Shown one piece after another: positions 32,201 through 43,284 of a stretch of DNA of 64,000 bases (positions are counted from its first letter, which is position 1; each line of letters opens with the position of its first letter). The translations under genes were made by a program, and so were the position numbers. A model generated the notes under the pieces. The model had not been told where the DNA came from. It ran no database searches and saw only the letters and a program-made list of their open reading frames with translations. The stretch comes from Siphonodentalium dalli (Eukaryota; Mollusca; Scaphopoda; Gadilida; Siphonodentaliidae): contig CP136067.1 of assembly GCA_032622095.1 (NCBI GenBank), positions 51,499,899-51,563,898 of the forward strand, read 5' to 3'.

Positions 32201-32657
32201 ATTTTCCAGGGTATTATGGTCCATTATTAAATTGAACCATGCATATTGTCAATGATGCAAGGTTATTAGTAAGTGTTCAACATTTCGAACGTGCACATAT
32301 AATTTAAGTGTCTCCTTCAGCAGTGATACTGTGTATACATGTACATTGTCATACGGTATAACAGCAATTTAAGATCTGCCTTGTTGACTTATACAATTAG
32401 TTATAACATTATTTCCTTGTTCAATAGCATTACCAACATATGGGGACTGTTTACTCACTTGATCGACTCAATACTCTCGCTTTGTGATTTGTCCATAATG
32501 ATTGTGGTTTGTACTGGTTTCGCAGTGCTGATTCACTTTGAGGGCCAGTAACACTCGCCTGACCTGTCGTCTTGTTCGATATACCACATCGACGATATCA
32601 CAGAACAATCTTTCTGCCCATTCTTTTGCTCCATCTCAACGAGAAGGAATTCCATGA
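29143..32657 (-). CDS. DUF4806-like gene, partial exon set with a frameshift
   Basis: Four minus-strand exons with GT/AG borders fit one protein: 32,657-32,459, 32,089-32,005, 31,164-31,013 and 29,280-29,143 (stop). The order matches what I recall of uncharacterised invertebrate and fish proteins with a C-terminal DUF4806 domain: 'VEF...WY/W...CYWPP', then 'W...KVRVL', 'TY..A...', an acidic linker, and a final 'GG....V..IM...L......NWSG...KKAF'. Exon phases agree from exon 1 (after a 1-base correction) to 2 (phase 1) and from 2 to 3 (phase 2). Exon 3 leaves in phase 1 but the last exon enters in phase 0, so at least one exon between 29.3 and 31.0 kb is unseen. The frame breaks inside CYWP. 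Function is unknown; the family is often multicopy and may have links to transposons. Confidence 0.6.
29281..31012. other. Intronic stretch of the DUF4806-like gene
   Basis: Phase arithmetic requires a missing exon here, but I could not find one with convincing borders. A repeat with ACCCGACCGACCC lies at 30,100-30,220. Confidence 0.4.
31013..31164 (-). CDS. DUF4806-like gene, acidic linker exon
   Basis: Acceptor TTCTATTCCCAG and donor GTAAGT. 152 bp, phase 2 in and phase 1 out. It encodes PIITDSDGDDEQDQFVES and then a Thr/Pro/Gln-rich stretch, consistent with a disordered linker. Confidence 0.6.
32005..32089 (-). CDS. DUF4806-like gene, second visible exon
   Basis: Acceptor TATTCATATTTCAG and donor GTGAGT. 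85 bp encode SYKQIQQKWKLSEIQSDVGS then TTDEKQR, matching the 'TY..A......E..SD..S..DE' stretch of the family. Phase 1 in, phase 2 out. Confidence 0.6.
32459..32657 (-). CDS. DUF4806-like gene, N-terminal exon with frameshift
   Basis: Acceptor TTTCTCTTTTAG; the first ATG is at 32,655. Frame 1 encodes MEFLLVEMEQKNGQKDCSVI, then SSMWYIEQDDR and GECYWP before a TGA two codons later. Frame 2 takes over at the CCC of CYWP and reads SESALRNQYKPQSLWTNHKA then RVLSRS up to a GTGAGT donor. The switch at a short C run means either a real one- or two-base change that kills the gene or a sequencing error. Confidence 0.6.
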
Positions 32658-32788
32658 CTAAAAGAGAAATGTAACATGTATTCATTAGAATACAACAATC
32701 AGGGTGGATTTTGAAAGAGGCGCATACTGGTATAGGAAAATTCTAACTCGCGAAAATTATGGAATGGTACGATTACCAACATTTACCG

Positions 32789-32985
32789 GTACAGCAATAC
32801 CCTAATTAATCGACTGCTTAATGACAGCAGAATTATGGGTAACTTTTCAGGATTTACAGAAATGTAGTCGAAAAGATGGCTTGTTGCCATTCACCGGAAA
32901 CAAGCCATATTTCCGACTAAATCCTGAAAAGTTACCCATAATTCTGCTGTCGTTAAGCAGTCGATTAATTAGGGCATTACTGTAC
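32789..32985. mobile_element. Hairpin miniature element H1
   Basis: A 197-bp near-perfect palindrome: left arm CCCTAATTAATCGACTGCTT then a CAGCAGAATTATGGGTAA block and TTTTCAGGATTTA, mirrored on the right. The loop includes GGCTTGTTGCCATTCA. Relatives at 33,351 and 38,672. It lies just upstream of the first visible exon of the DUF4806-like gene. Confidence 0.85.
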
Positions 32986-33350
32986 ATGGACATTAATGTA
33001 GAAACTGATCAGTACATGTACTTTGTAAGAATTCTGAGCTCTACCACTGGTGACAATTAATGGAAAATTTAGTTACATGTATGAGCAATAACTAATTTAA
33101 CATACAATGTACATGTACCTTGAAACAAGCATAAAATATGCCGGTATTACACATTGTTATAACAAAATTATTCCCTCATTACTCATGTTCAAGCCATATT
33201 CAATGAATCAATGGATGTGGTCAGTCGGTTTTTGAACTCGATTGAGAGATTGTTGATATCAGTCAAAATTTATGAAAATAACTCTTGAAATTGATGCCAT
33301 GCCAGACATAAACAAACACTCTGGCGTCGTTATAATGCCAAAATGCATAT

Positions 33351-33480
33351 ACAGTAATTCCCACTTAACCACAGCAGAATGATGGGTAATTTTTCAGGAT
33401 TTAGTCAGAAATATGGCTTGTTGCCATTCATCGATGAATGGCAACAAGCCATAATTCCGACTAAATCCTGAAAAATTAAC
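33351..33480. mobile_element. Hairpin miniature element H2, truncated
   Basis: Shares CACAGCAGAATGATGGGTAA and TTTTTCAGGATTTAGTC with H1. The centre is a perfect GGCTTGTTGCCATTCATC palindrome. The outer right arm is missing. Confidence 0.8.
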
Positions 33481-34035
33481 AATCTGAACAATCTTGTTGA
33501 GGGGTTGGAAGTTGTTCTTATCAAATTCCCTGCTAATGTATGTGCATATACAAGTGAATGGACATGTTTTGCTTTTTGAAACATAAATACATGTATGTTA
33601 TTTGTCCCAGTGATTATTACATGTACAGGTACATGTACCGTATATACCGGTGTGTACATGTACTTGTTAACAAATGATAATGCTGATAATTTCCGAGAAG
33701 TAAACAAAGATTGACAGTCAAAGGAAATACTTGTATAATGAGGCTTGGTATGATTTGAATTAAAATGATGTCCATGCCATCATGAATACCGTAATTATGA
33801 TCTTTGCTGGAAAACACGACATACTATATTGAAAATTACATTCCATCTACAGGGTACATGTATGATTGGGCCTTGGTTTTGTTTGTAAAAAATCCCATTA
33901 ACCGTTCAAACATGCAATGTCACTACAGATTATTGGTTGTAAAAGCAACCCGTAAATCTACCACCAGCATCAGCTCAGCATGTGAATATTTTGCTTGGAA
34001 AACTTTCCCAGAAAGTCCTTTTATTCAGTAAAGGA

Positions 34036-34128
34036 TAATGTTCGAAGCAGAGGGAATTCGGTAAAAGAATAGACGAGGGCTTTCCCGAGTCTATTCTTTA
34101 CCGAATTCCCGACGCTGAGAATATTATC
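34036..34128. repeat. Short hairpin
   Basis: GGGAATTCGGTAAAAGAATA at 34,052 is mirrored to 34,110 with a 14-base loop; weaker pairing extends outward on both sides. It is probably a small or truncated foldback element. Confidence 0.75.
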
Positions 34129-35084
34129 TGACTAAAAACCCACTCATTGAATGGTTGTTGGAGCCACAGTTACTATCAATTGTGTCTGGCCCACAGCTCT
34201 GCCTTGATTACCTGAGTACACGCCCACAGTTCAGCACGGACACTTTGTGATGTCCGTGTTGTCCACGATGAAAAGCAACACATTTCAATTATTATTTAAT
34301 TCGAATTAGGACTCGCCAGTTTAGGGATGTTTCTTCCGAAGTTTGTCGTTGCGCTATGGATTCGGACAGTGTATGTGAGCAATATATTACTATATTTCTT
34401 TCTTGATTTAAAGATGCCCCATCTAATTTGAAATCAAATACGTTAACATTCCATAATAATTTATCAGGCAATAAAACATGAAAAATAATGGTATTAAATG
34501 CAGGGGGGATCTGGAAAAGTTTTTTTCCGACCCCGAGGGACCCACCACCCCATTTGTGCAAAAAAAATATTTTTTTCCTCCAAAATTTTGGGGACCCACC
34601 CCCTTTCTCATGTTTTTATCAAAATTTCAGAGGTTTTTTTTAGCCGTTCTTCAATAACTGTGTTAATTGCCTTTCAATCCCATTCCACTATGCTTTTACC
34701 ATTACGAATCAAGCAATAATATGCTTATAAACACAGATCAGAAAAATAAACTGTATTTCCAGGTGTTTCCTGGTGTTTTCAGTATCTAACAATAATAAAG
34801 CATTGTGTAGGTACACTATATGTCACAAATCGCCCTAGACCCCATTATAGCCTTAATATATCGAGTGCGTTGTGTCTGACATAGAACAATGGCCAGTGTA
34901 AATAGTGGTAAACAGGTCAGGGGTTCCACAATTATTTGTGCATGACCAAAGAACTGTTTAGTCTTATCCACAAGGGTGGGGAGGGGAATTGTTTTTGGTT
35001 AGGTATAATTATACACCTAGATATATGGTTATTATACCCCCTGATATTAGTCGGCGGGTATATAGTTGACGTCTCGAGCCGTCC
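34129..35084. other. Unassigned stretch
   Basis: No gene found. The segment 34,500-34,620 has poly-T and G/C-run composition (for example TTTTTTTCCGACCCC) like the ends of the hAT-like element at 43,285, and may be another decayed member. Confidence 0.35.
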
Positions 35085-35500
35085 GTGTGTCCGTCCGTAC
35101 AAACATTTTGCATTATAACTCAAGAGTCGGTTCACTCGGTTGTCATATTTTGATGCCCTATGGCATGGTGATGAATCAGAAATGGGGAACGAAAATGCAT
35201 AATATCACGGGTTGTGACCATCAATGCCTACCAGAGTTATGCGCCCTGTTCGACTTTATGAAATTCAGTCCGTACAAAGTTTTTGCAATATAAGTTAAGT
35301 GTCGGTTGTCGAATTTTGATTTGGTATGGTGATAGACCAGAATGATAGGGGAACGATGTATGCACATATTATTGCATATCACAGGTTTCGCCTATCAATC
35401 CATACCAGAGCTACCGGCCTTGTTCCATCCGTAAACACGTTTTGCATTATTATAACTCAACCATGGGTTAAGTTTCCTGAACGCTATTACGGTGGTCCAC
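35085..35500. repeat. ~165-bp tandem repeat, about 2.5 units
   Basis: Units start at CCGTACAAACATTTTGCATT (35,094), CCGTACAAAGTTTTTGCAAT (35,270) and CGTAAACACGTTTTGCATTA (35,431). All share TAACTCAAG and TATGGTGATGA-type words. Non-coding. Confidence 0.65.
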
Positions 35501-37857
35501 TGTGAAGTGGGCCGGGATCCTGTGAAATCCAGAATGATGCAACATCTGAGGCTAAAGAGTCACTATAGCTGCATATATAGCCCTATACCAACAAGCATGG
35601 TACTAACATGCTTACAAACAACATTACATGTTCAGTACTTGTAAATTGTTTGAAAAAAAAACATTTTGGAAAAAAATTACAAGCACGATTTTTTCGGCCT
35701 CTGGACCACCCACCCACCCCGGCCCTATATACAGAATTTTTTAACAGACTCTCCCCTGGGTAATGATGTAAAAACGCTCTTTATAAAATGTAATTTTTCG
35801 AATATTCTGGCGCCAAACAACACGATACCTGGTAAAACTGTCTTATTATTAATAAGTCGAAAGCACACAAGAATCTTGCATAAATGGGTTTACTGATTAT
35901 TTCTCATTGTTGTCTTGTGTAGAATACGCATGAATAGAAGTATTATAGTGTTCAATCGTATGGGGTATTTTGAATTTTCAATTATTATCAGAAGGAAACC
36001 TACGGTACATGATGTACATGTACTTGCTTGAATTTTAAGTATCATCCTATGGTTTATACACATGGGCGTGGCTAGACGTGACTCAGAACAACATGACAAT
36101 TTAGTTTCGCACACCCACCCCCTTCATGATGTTTCAAAAGGTATCATAACATTTCCAGTTATTGGACAATTCTTACATGACATGGGCCACCCCGTTGTTA
36201 GCAATTCCCCATCGTATATGCATGATTTCCAAATATTCACTCACCACGATGACCTTACATGTACCTTTAAGTGTCACCCACAGAAGTTAACAAATGGTTA
36301 GTGCGCAAATGTATAACATGTATTATCTTTTCTTCGAAACGGCATACAGTACAATCGCGTAAATAGTGACTATATATATCGTTCCAATATATAATTGATT
36401 AGTCATCAGCGACGTGACTAGAGGGCTCCTGTGATTTCCCGGCTGCATCCCGCCCCTTTTAACAAGACCGAGCTCGCAATGTCGTGTAATTTCATTTGCT
36501 TCCCACCCCGTGGTTTGGAATTTCCTAACTGTACCAATTGTGGGGAGGAATCATGAAACAATTTGAAATATGAGCCTGAAACCTGTAAAATCCTAGCATC
36601 TATAAAAAAAAGTCTAACTCCATGAAAACTCATGCCTCGATTTTTTTTTTTTTAAATTCAGTTAATAATGAAATGTGGTATGCTAGCATTAACCATGGGG
36701 TTTTCGCAGTGAGTAATACTTTTGCATACTTATGTGAACAGTACTGTAACATTGACAGTCATTTTATCGCCAAATATTGTTTGAATATCGGTTCTGTTGA
36801 CCATTTACCCCTTGATATTGTATCGATTGTAAAATGACTCGTGCTTCAAGAAAAGTTAAAAAAAACAACGCATGATCGCGTTATCCATGTCTTATCGACA
36901 ATCAACACAAGAACAAAACCAATCCATTGTTCAACATTTTCTCTTGGTGATAATGATTTTACAGACCAATGCGAACGCCTTACGTACCTATAATGTTCTC
37001 CCTAAAATGTTCAAGTTCGGCACATGTGTTAGATCATGCCATGAATCTTTACTCTGGCTATATACCCCCGTATATATCATTTTCCATATATTCAAACCCT
37101 GGGAACCTTTTCTATTATCTTCTGATGGGGTTGAAGATTGAACAAACCATGCAGGGAATATATTTCTGTGTTAATACTTGTTCCTTGAATATAAATTTCC
37201 AGCTCGAGGTTGCAAGATTTTTGTAGCTTTGTGAGCCAACATCAATGAAATTCCAAGCGACGCATAGTACAACCGATTAATTCAAGTCCCCCTAAACCAT
37301 GCAAACTCTAGTTAGGACCTTTACCTGCTATAAAATACAATGTTAATACGGAACAGTTATAACCGAGCATTATACACATGTATGTTAACTGCATTTTTTT
37401 TTCAATGTTATAAAACTTCCCTGTCAGAGCAACAGAAAGTTACCATGTTTTGAACTAGTGGAGTATGATATCTTGGCGAAGCCAGAGTAGAGATGCATGA
37501 TATATGTATACACATGGATATACGCTATTCTGTTTCAATTTGATACTGGACATGTTATATTTTTTCTATGCTTCACCATTGTATTAAAAATAACCCTGTG
37601 AGCACTTTCTCATTCAATAAGTAACGTATAGTTAAAATCTGTGTTAAACGGTTTTGTGTTTATTTGACCGACTTAGGGACGTATTTAGATGTTATCTATA
37701 TGTGTTTTAGCCTGTCGGCGGACTTTTCTAAATAGTTAGTCCAAATAGCTGTTGGTGTTTTTGTATCAAAGTTTGAAGAAATTTTATTTTATGTTTTGGC
37801 TTGGCAATATAAAATCAAAATCGCTAAATATTTGTGAGTTTTAATTAGCTCAGCAAA
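35501..37857. other. Unassigned stretch with dispersed CAGAGTAGAG repeat
   Basis: No exon supported. Segments at 37,020-37,110 (minus) and 37,445-37,505 (plus) belong to a dispersed family with a GCCAGAGTAGAGATTCATG-like core and GAACTGGTGGAATATGAT. Others lie near 39,845-39,900, 41,440-41,530 and 53,370-53,455. Confidence 0.45.
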
Positions 37858-38287
37858 TTAAAGGTACTCAATCCGATTAAGCACCCCTAAATTACTATTT
37901 CTGTGACTTCAGGGGTAAAAAAAATAATTGATTCGAGTCGAGGAACCCACCCATCAAAGCTCAGAGTTATTAGATATTAATTTTTGAAGTTTGCAATTAT
38001 GCGTACTAATAATTGCCCCTAAGTTTGTAATTTTCTCGAGATGTATAATTTTCACAGAAACACTTATTCAAACAGGCGAAGCTGGATAACTCTAAAATCA
38101 AGTGTATTAATAACGCAATTTTTACTGAGACCATCATTTTGACGGCGTGTTTCTGGACCAGAAACAATAGAAATAACAAAACTTCAAAAAACACCGGTAG
38201 GTTACTCGTCTCGAATCAATTATTGTTTATCCCCGAAGCCAAGGAAATAGTAATTTATGAAGGCCTGATCGGATTGAGTACCTTTAA
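37858..38287. mobile_element. TTAA-flanked miniature element K4
   Basis: The cleanest copy of the family: TTAAAGGTACTCAATCCGAT at left and the exact inverse ATCGGATTGAGTACCTTTAA at right. Longer internal pairing involves GATTCGAGTCGAGGAACC. 430 bp, non-coding. A lone fragment of the interior (GAGGAACCCACCCATCAAAG) sits at 40,597-40,640. Confidence 0.9.
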
Positions 38288-38671
38288 GTGTTCCAATATT
38301 TAATGCAGCTTGCCGACACGCTATATTGACTCAACTTACATGATTGGGGGAGGAGCCACTCTATGACGCCACTCAGTCGATTTAATCCCTCATGTATTCG
38401 TAAAAAATAATGCCCATGGGCATTCTTAAAAAAGAATGACTGTTGGCGTTAAAATAATGTTCATGCGATCAAAACGCTTGAGCGTTCTGCCAGATAAGAG
38501 CCCTGTCCGGACAAAGGGATAACATACCGGTGGGTTTTAACTTCCAATAATTCCATCTGTTGGGTGGTTTGATTTTTTGTTTCCTACATGTACCGGTACA
38601 TCTCACGGGTTTTTGTATTTAATTTTGTTGTATTTATTTGAGTCATATACATGTACCGTACATTGTATGTT

Positions 38672-38822
38672 ACAGTAATGCCCAAAGTAATTGACCAATT
38701 AACCACAGCAGAAATATGGGTAATTTTTCAGGATTTAGTCCGAAATATGGCTTGTTGCCATTCATCGGAAAGCTCTCGCCAAGAGCTTTCCGATGAAGTG
38801 GTCAATTACTTTGAACATTACT
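38672..38822. mobile_element. Hairpin miniature element H3
   Basis: Shares ACCACAGCAGAAATATGGGT and TTTTTCAGGATTTAGTCCG with H1 and H2. Outer arms are ATGCCCAAAGTAATTGACCA and its inverse. The centre has a CGGAAAGCTCTCGCC hairpin with AAGAGCTTTCCG. Confidence 0.8.
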
Positions 38823-40988
38823 ACTAGTATGTGTCTAGCCTTGTACAGGCAGGTTAGCCGGTATGGGAAATGAAAACATTGAGCTACAATATTTAGCTGA
38901 ATTCAGCTACATGTATCCTACAGGGTAGCACAATTTAGCTACCGGTATGTGTTATCCATTAAGTTTTATGCATGACAAAATAGGGAAAATGCAAATAAAA
39001 AACGCTTTACTTATTTCATATAATGGGCCATTCCTTCTGCGAGAAAAATGCTCATAGATATATGATTCTGAATCGTAATGCTACTGGTACGGTACATGTA
39101 CCTCTGTGAACATTAGCATCAACCGATCAAATTCATTTCAATTCCGCTTCCAGTTTGAAAATAATGTTGATTAAGTAATTTTTGGCAATTTCAAATTAGA
39201 AAACAGATTGCAGTCTGTTCTTTCAGTTCAACACTTAATGCGAAATATCATTAGTTACTGCAGACCGCATGTGAAGCTTCACAGAAACACTTTCGGTACA
39301 ACAAATTAAAACTGGACTCCCATCAGGAGAGGAAGCACGAGCAGTCAATACATTCATATTCTATTGTATAATCATTTACTGTTTTGTCGATGCATTGTTA
39401 TGCATGTGGCTTTCCATGCTCTAACTGGTGAAATTCAATGGAAATCCTACCGGGTACTTATAAACACATAGCGGAGCAAATCAAAATGTTTCATTTAATC
39501 TTGGGGACAAGATCAAAGATAGCGTGGCGAAGCTGACAAGGCAAGGTTTACCAAATGAAAATTAAAAACTAAAAACTATTTTCTCTACCGAATGGGTAAA
39601 TCCTTAAGTAAATGTGTCACTTAAAATACTGGTACCGGGTATATAAGACTGTGGTGAATAGAAGAGTGCAAGTTATTTTTGTCAAGATCAATGTTATTTT
39701 GATCCAGTAAAATTATATTTGCATCGCGATATTTCGTGTTAGGTGTTGAGCTGAAGGAACAGACTGAAATTTAGCTCAATTTAGCTACTTGAGCTTAAAT
39801 GATTTATTTAATATAATTTGGCACTAGATGATGCCACAAACTTATACTGTCTGACACCCGTAGAGATCATATTCCACTAGTATAATTTACAAAACCCAGG
39901 AACTTTTTTAAAGTCGAAAAAAATAACACAGACAATGTATTTCTTTGTTAATAAATGAATTATTTACCGGTATGTGAAATTCCCATCTCGAGATTACATT
40001 ATTTGCGTGACTTTTGACACCCGATTCCATGATATGAATATTTGTGTTATTCCCTGTCACCAGATTCTACAGATTATATCGGTAAACGGCCAACACGGAA
40101 ACCATTCTGATGCTCGATCGCCAAGCTGTGGTTTCGATCCCCAAAAATGGGTCATTCTCTCCCTGCGTATTTTACTAAACTGCCTCTGGAGATCTGAACA
40201 ATTTAATTTAATCTAACATTAAGTTAGTAAAGTGTATCAAAATATCTCTAAATACTGAATTCAGCATCAGGGAAAGGTCGAGGACAGTTTTGATGTATGT
40301 GTTTAATGGCTGGATGCCCAAGCTCCAGAAGCCCAAATGTCTAGTAAATGTAGTTCAACTGTCAGGCTATCGGACATAATTATTATGACATCTGAAAGTA
40401 TATGGGGATATATTCCATCAGTCGTTTAGATATAGTCGCGGATTATGTTTTTTTTAATATCCCGCCCCTGAGGTGTTTCAGCATAAACTTATGGTGTATA
40501 AAGTACCAACATGTAATGTAATATGCACTGGTAATTTTCCTATTGAATGTTTGAGTTAATAAAAGCAGCCCCGTAACTTCACCAAATATTAAATAAGCCG
40601 AGGAACCCACCCATCAAAGCTCAAGCTTGATTAGATATCAAATACACCAAATTGCCTGATGTTACGCCTGGAAATGTGAATTAAGATCGCGGAGTGATTT
40701 AACAGTGAATTAAACAAAAACAGCGACAACCATAACATTGGATTGTGCAATAAGTATGCGTGATTGTTACACAGGGTGAGCTTGGCCAGTTTTATAAACC
40801 GGTTGCGGAAGTTATACTTTTGCTGATTGACCAATCAGAATCGCTTCCGCATTGGCCGCTTACGATCTACAAGGTAATCTGTAGAATCTGTGACAAGGTA
40901 TAAAATAAATACATGTACCGGTATTTATTGCAAAATCGGGTGTCACGAAAATAATTCAATCTCTATCCGGGAACTAGTGAATAAACCA
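38823..40988. other. Unassigned stretch
   Basis: Rich in ACATGTA and ACCGGTA words and in short TTTAGCT repeats (38,880-38,945 and 39,770). No gene found. Confidence 0.4.
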
Positions 40989-42453
40989 TTAAAGTGATGT
41001 TAAACACTCTGGTAGGGTGATCCAATAGAAATGGAAAAATAATTTTACTCTAAGTAGTTATTTTTTACAAATCTTAAATCCAAACTGCCCACACACACTG
41101 TCATTATTATATACCGTATACATTAAATTCAGTGACTCTTGATGTCAAAATCGTTTGTTTCTTTGTCGCTGATACCGGTAGTTGTGTCCCGAATCGAAGT
41201 AAATATTTACAATTCAGCGTATTGCAGATGATGTTTTCTATGGAGTGGTTCAGTGGTATGGTCGATATGCTAGATTTTTTCGGAGATGTAGTAGAATGCT
41301 ACACTCGTCCAGTTGACATACTGGTTAATACTAATAGTTTAGCGCAACAAGTGCATAATATGTCTTTAAGCAACAGGTACCGGTATTAACAAAGAAATAC
41401 ATTCCCCATGTTATGTTTCAACTTTATAAGAATCCCTATCAAAACTTAAAACAGTTCACGGGTCTTATACTGGTGGAATATGATCTCTACAAACGTCAGA
41501 CAGAGTAGAGATTCATCAATTTCATCAGGTCTGGCAAATGTGAGAGTAGCTACAATAGCTGTATTCAGCTAACCTAGCTGTATTCAGCTACCGTATATAT
41601 TATACTCTCAAACCGGCTGTTTTTCGATAATAAACTAGCAGCGCTAATTTGCACATAAAAATTAGGCTACCATATTCTCCGGCCACCCTCAACCAAACCA
41701 AAACCGTTACTTGTTGCCTTTTGTCGACACAGCAATTCTGATTTTGTGTGAAAACTTACTACAGTAAAAATTAGTGGGTGAAGTTAAGTCCCGTGGGGGG
41801 GGGGGGGTTGCAGAGGTCAACCAATATCTCCTGGACTACCCGAACTACATCGATCATTTAAAAAGCCACATCAAACATTTTTTATAAATAATACCTGTTA
41901 GAAATATTGGATTTGAACAACAAAAATTAACTGTTAAATATTCATCAGAGTATGCTTTTCAGATAAATAGCCTCCGTTCCTCATCTCCAAATTGAGATCT
42001 AATTGCCTGAGAACAGATACCGGTTTTTTATTTTAATGGCCCTAGCCTCAACCACCGAATTTCCTATCTTTTGTCATATTATGTACTTGTTCGGGTGCGT
42101 GCAACTGATCAGTTATTATTCAGGTGCTATGCCAACTGGAGGAATGTAGTATTCTACTAACATCACAGAAAATCTCAAGCAAATCGACTGTACCACTCCA
42201 TAGAAAACACCGTCTGAACTACAATAAATTGTTAATATTTATTACTCGAATCGGGACGTTTTTATCAGCGATAAACTAACGAAAGCGATTTCGACATCGA
42301 CAGTCATTGCATTTAATTAATATATAAAAATAACGGTGTGGGTTGTCAATTTAGATATAATATTTGTAAAAATTTGTAAAAATAACTTCTTTGAACAAGA
42401 TTATTCTCCATTTCTATTTGATCACCCTACCGGAGTGCTTCACATCACTTTAA
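40989..42453. mobile_element. 1.47-kb long-TIR element flanked by TTAA
   Basis: TTAAAGTGATGTTAAACACT at left, with ACATCACTTTAA at right. The inverted arms extend over about 350 bp each and include TCTATGGAGTGG with its inverse CCACTCCATAGA and CTGGTAGGGTGATC with its inverse. An open frame at 41,132-41,389 is just the left arm. No transposase. An extra piece of the arm lies at 42,463-42,618. Confidence 0.8.
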
Positions 42454-42462
42454 AAACATATT

Positions 42463-42618
42463 ATGGACTTGTTTAGCTATGCCAACTGGAGGAGTGAACC
42501 ATTCAACTACATGTAACATCGCCGAAAATCTGAAGCAAATCGACTGTACCACTCCATAGAAAACATCGCCTGAACTACCGGTACGCTCTCAAGTGTAAAT
42601 ATTTACTACTCGATATCA
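42463..42618 (-). mobile_element. Detached arm of the long-TIR element, at the duplication edge
   Basis: Repeats the right arm from a CTATGCCAACTGGAGGAG segment through GTACCACTCCATAGAAAACA to TACTACTCGATATC, ending exactly where copy 2 of the large duplication begins. Confidence 0.75.
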
Positions 42619-42619
42619 A

Positions 42620-42760
42620 TAGCAAAGTGCGATATGCTGGATATTTCTCAGAACCGTTCATCACAGAACAAGTGTCAAGACCAGGGAATGTTCTGTCCCC
42701 TTTTTGTACCGTGTCTGTATATACGACCTCCTACAAGAACTCTAATTATCACCGGAGGGT
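42620..42760 (+). pseudogene. LINE reverse-transcriptase fragment, end only
   Basis: Starts at SKVRYAGYFSEPFITEQVSR of the RT seen at 7,454 and shares its frameshift near the LSPF segment. The upstream RT part is absent, so the duplication breakpoint lies within this pseudogene. Confidence 0.75.
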
Positions 42761-43284
42761 GCTCATATAGATTCTTTCTTACTCAGAAGGCGGCTTAAAA
42801 AGTCTTCTGAATAAATGTTATAAGTACAGCAAACACATTCCAGGATGCATTGTATCCATATCTACATGTCGTTTACGAGAAACTTAACATTTTCCAATGT
42901 TAATCATCTTTAAAATCAGCTTAAACCATTATAACACTGCAAAGTGGTTATTCCCTGGAATATAGAAAGAGAAAATATAAATTATACGCATGAAATCCTA
43001 TATAAAATTGCATAAATTTCTACATTCCCATAATTCGAAATATCACACAACAAGCAGGTTTACGCCAAGATCCTAGTGGCGCCTTTGATACTATTCTATC
43101 TGATACTGACCGCTCTCCAAATACGTGTGCCTATGATTGTACATTGAAGTCAGATTCTTCACACAAGCGTGCATGCTGGCGAATAAGCTGGAAGCTTAAA
43201 TCTTCGTCAATTAGTCTAAACGCCGCTGATAGAGCCGACACGAGCAATATAACATTCGCTGTGGTCAGTTATAGCCGTGAACAT

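Noticed and set aside
40090-40210. tRNA-like B box GGTTTCGATCCCC suggesting a tRNA or SINE
   Set aside because: No A box at a fitting distance, no acceptor-stem pairing, no tail and no flanking duplication.
41132-41389. 85-codon frame (MTLDVKIVCFFVADTGS)
   Set aside because: It coincides with the left inverted arm of the long-TIR element and recurs as DNA repeats at 42,107 and 42,470.
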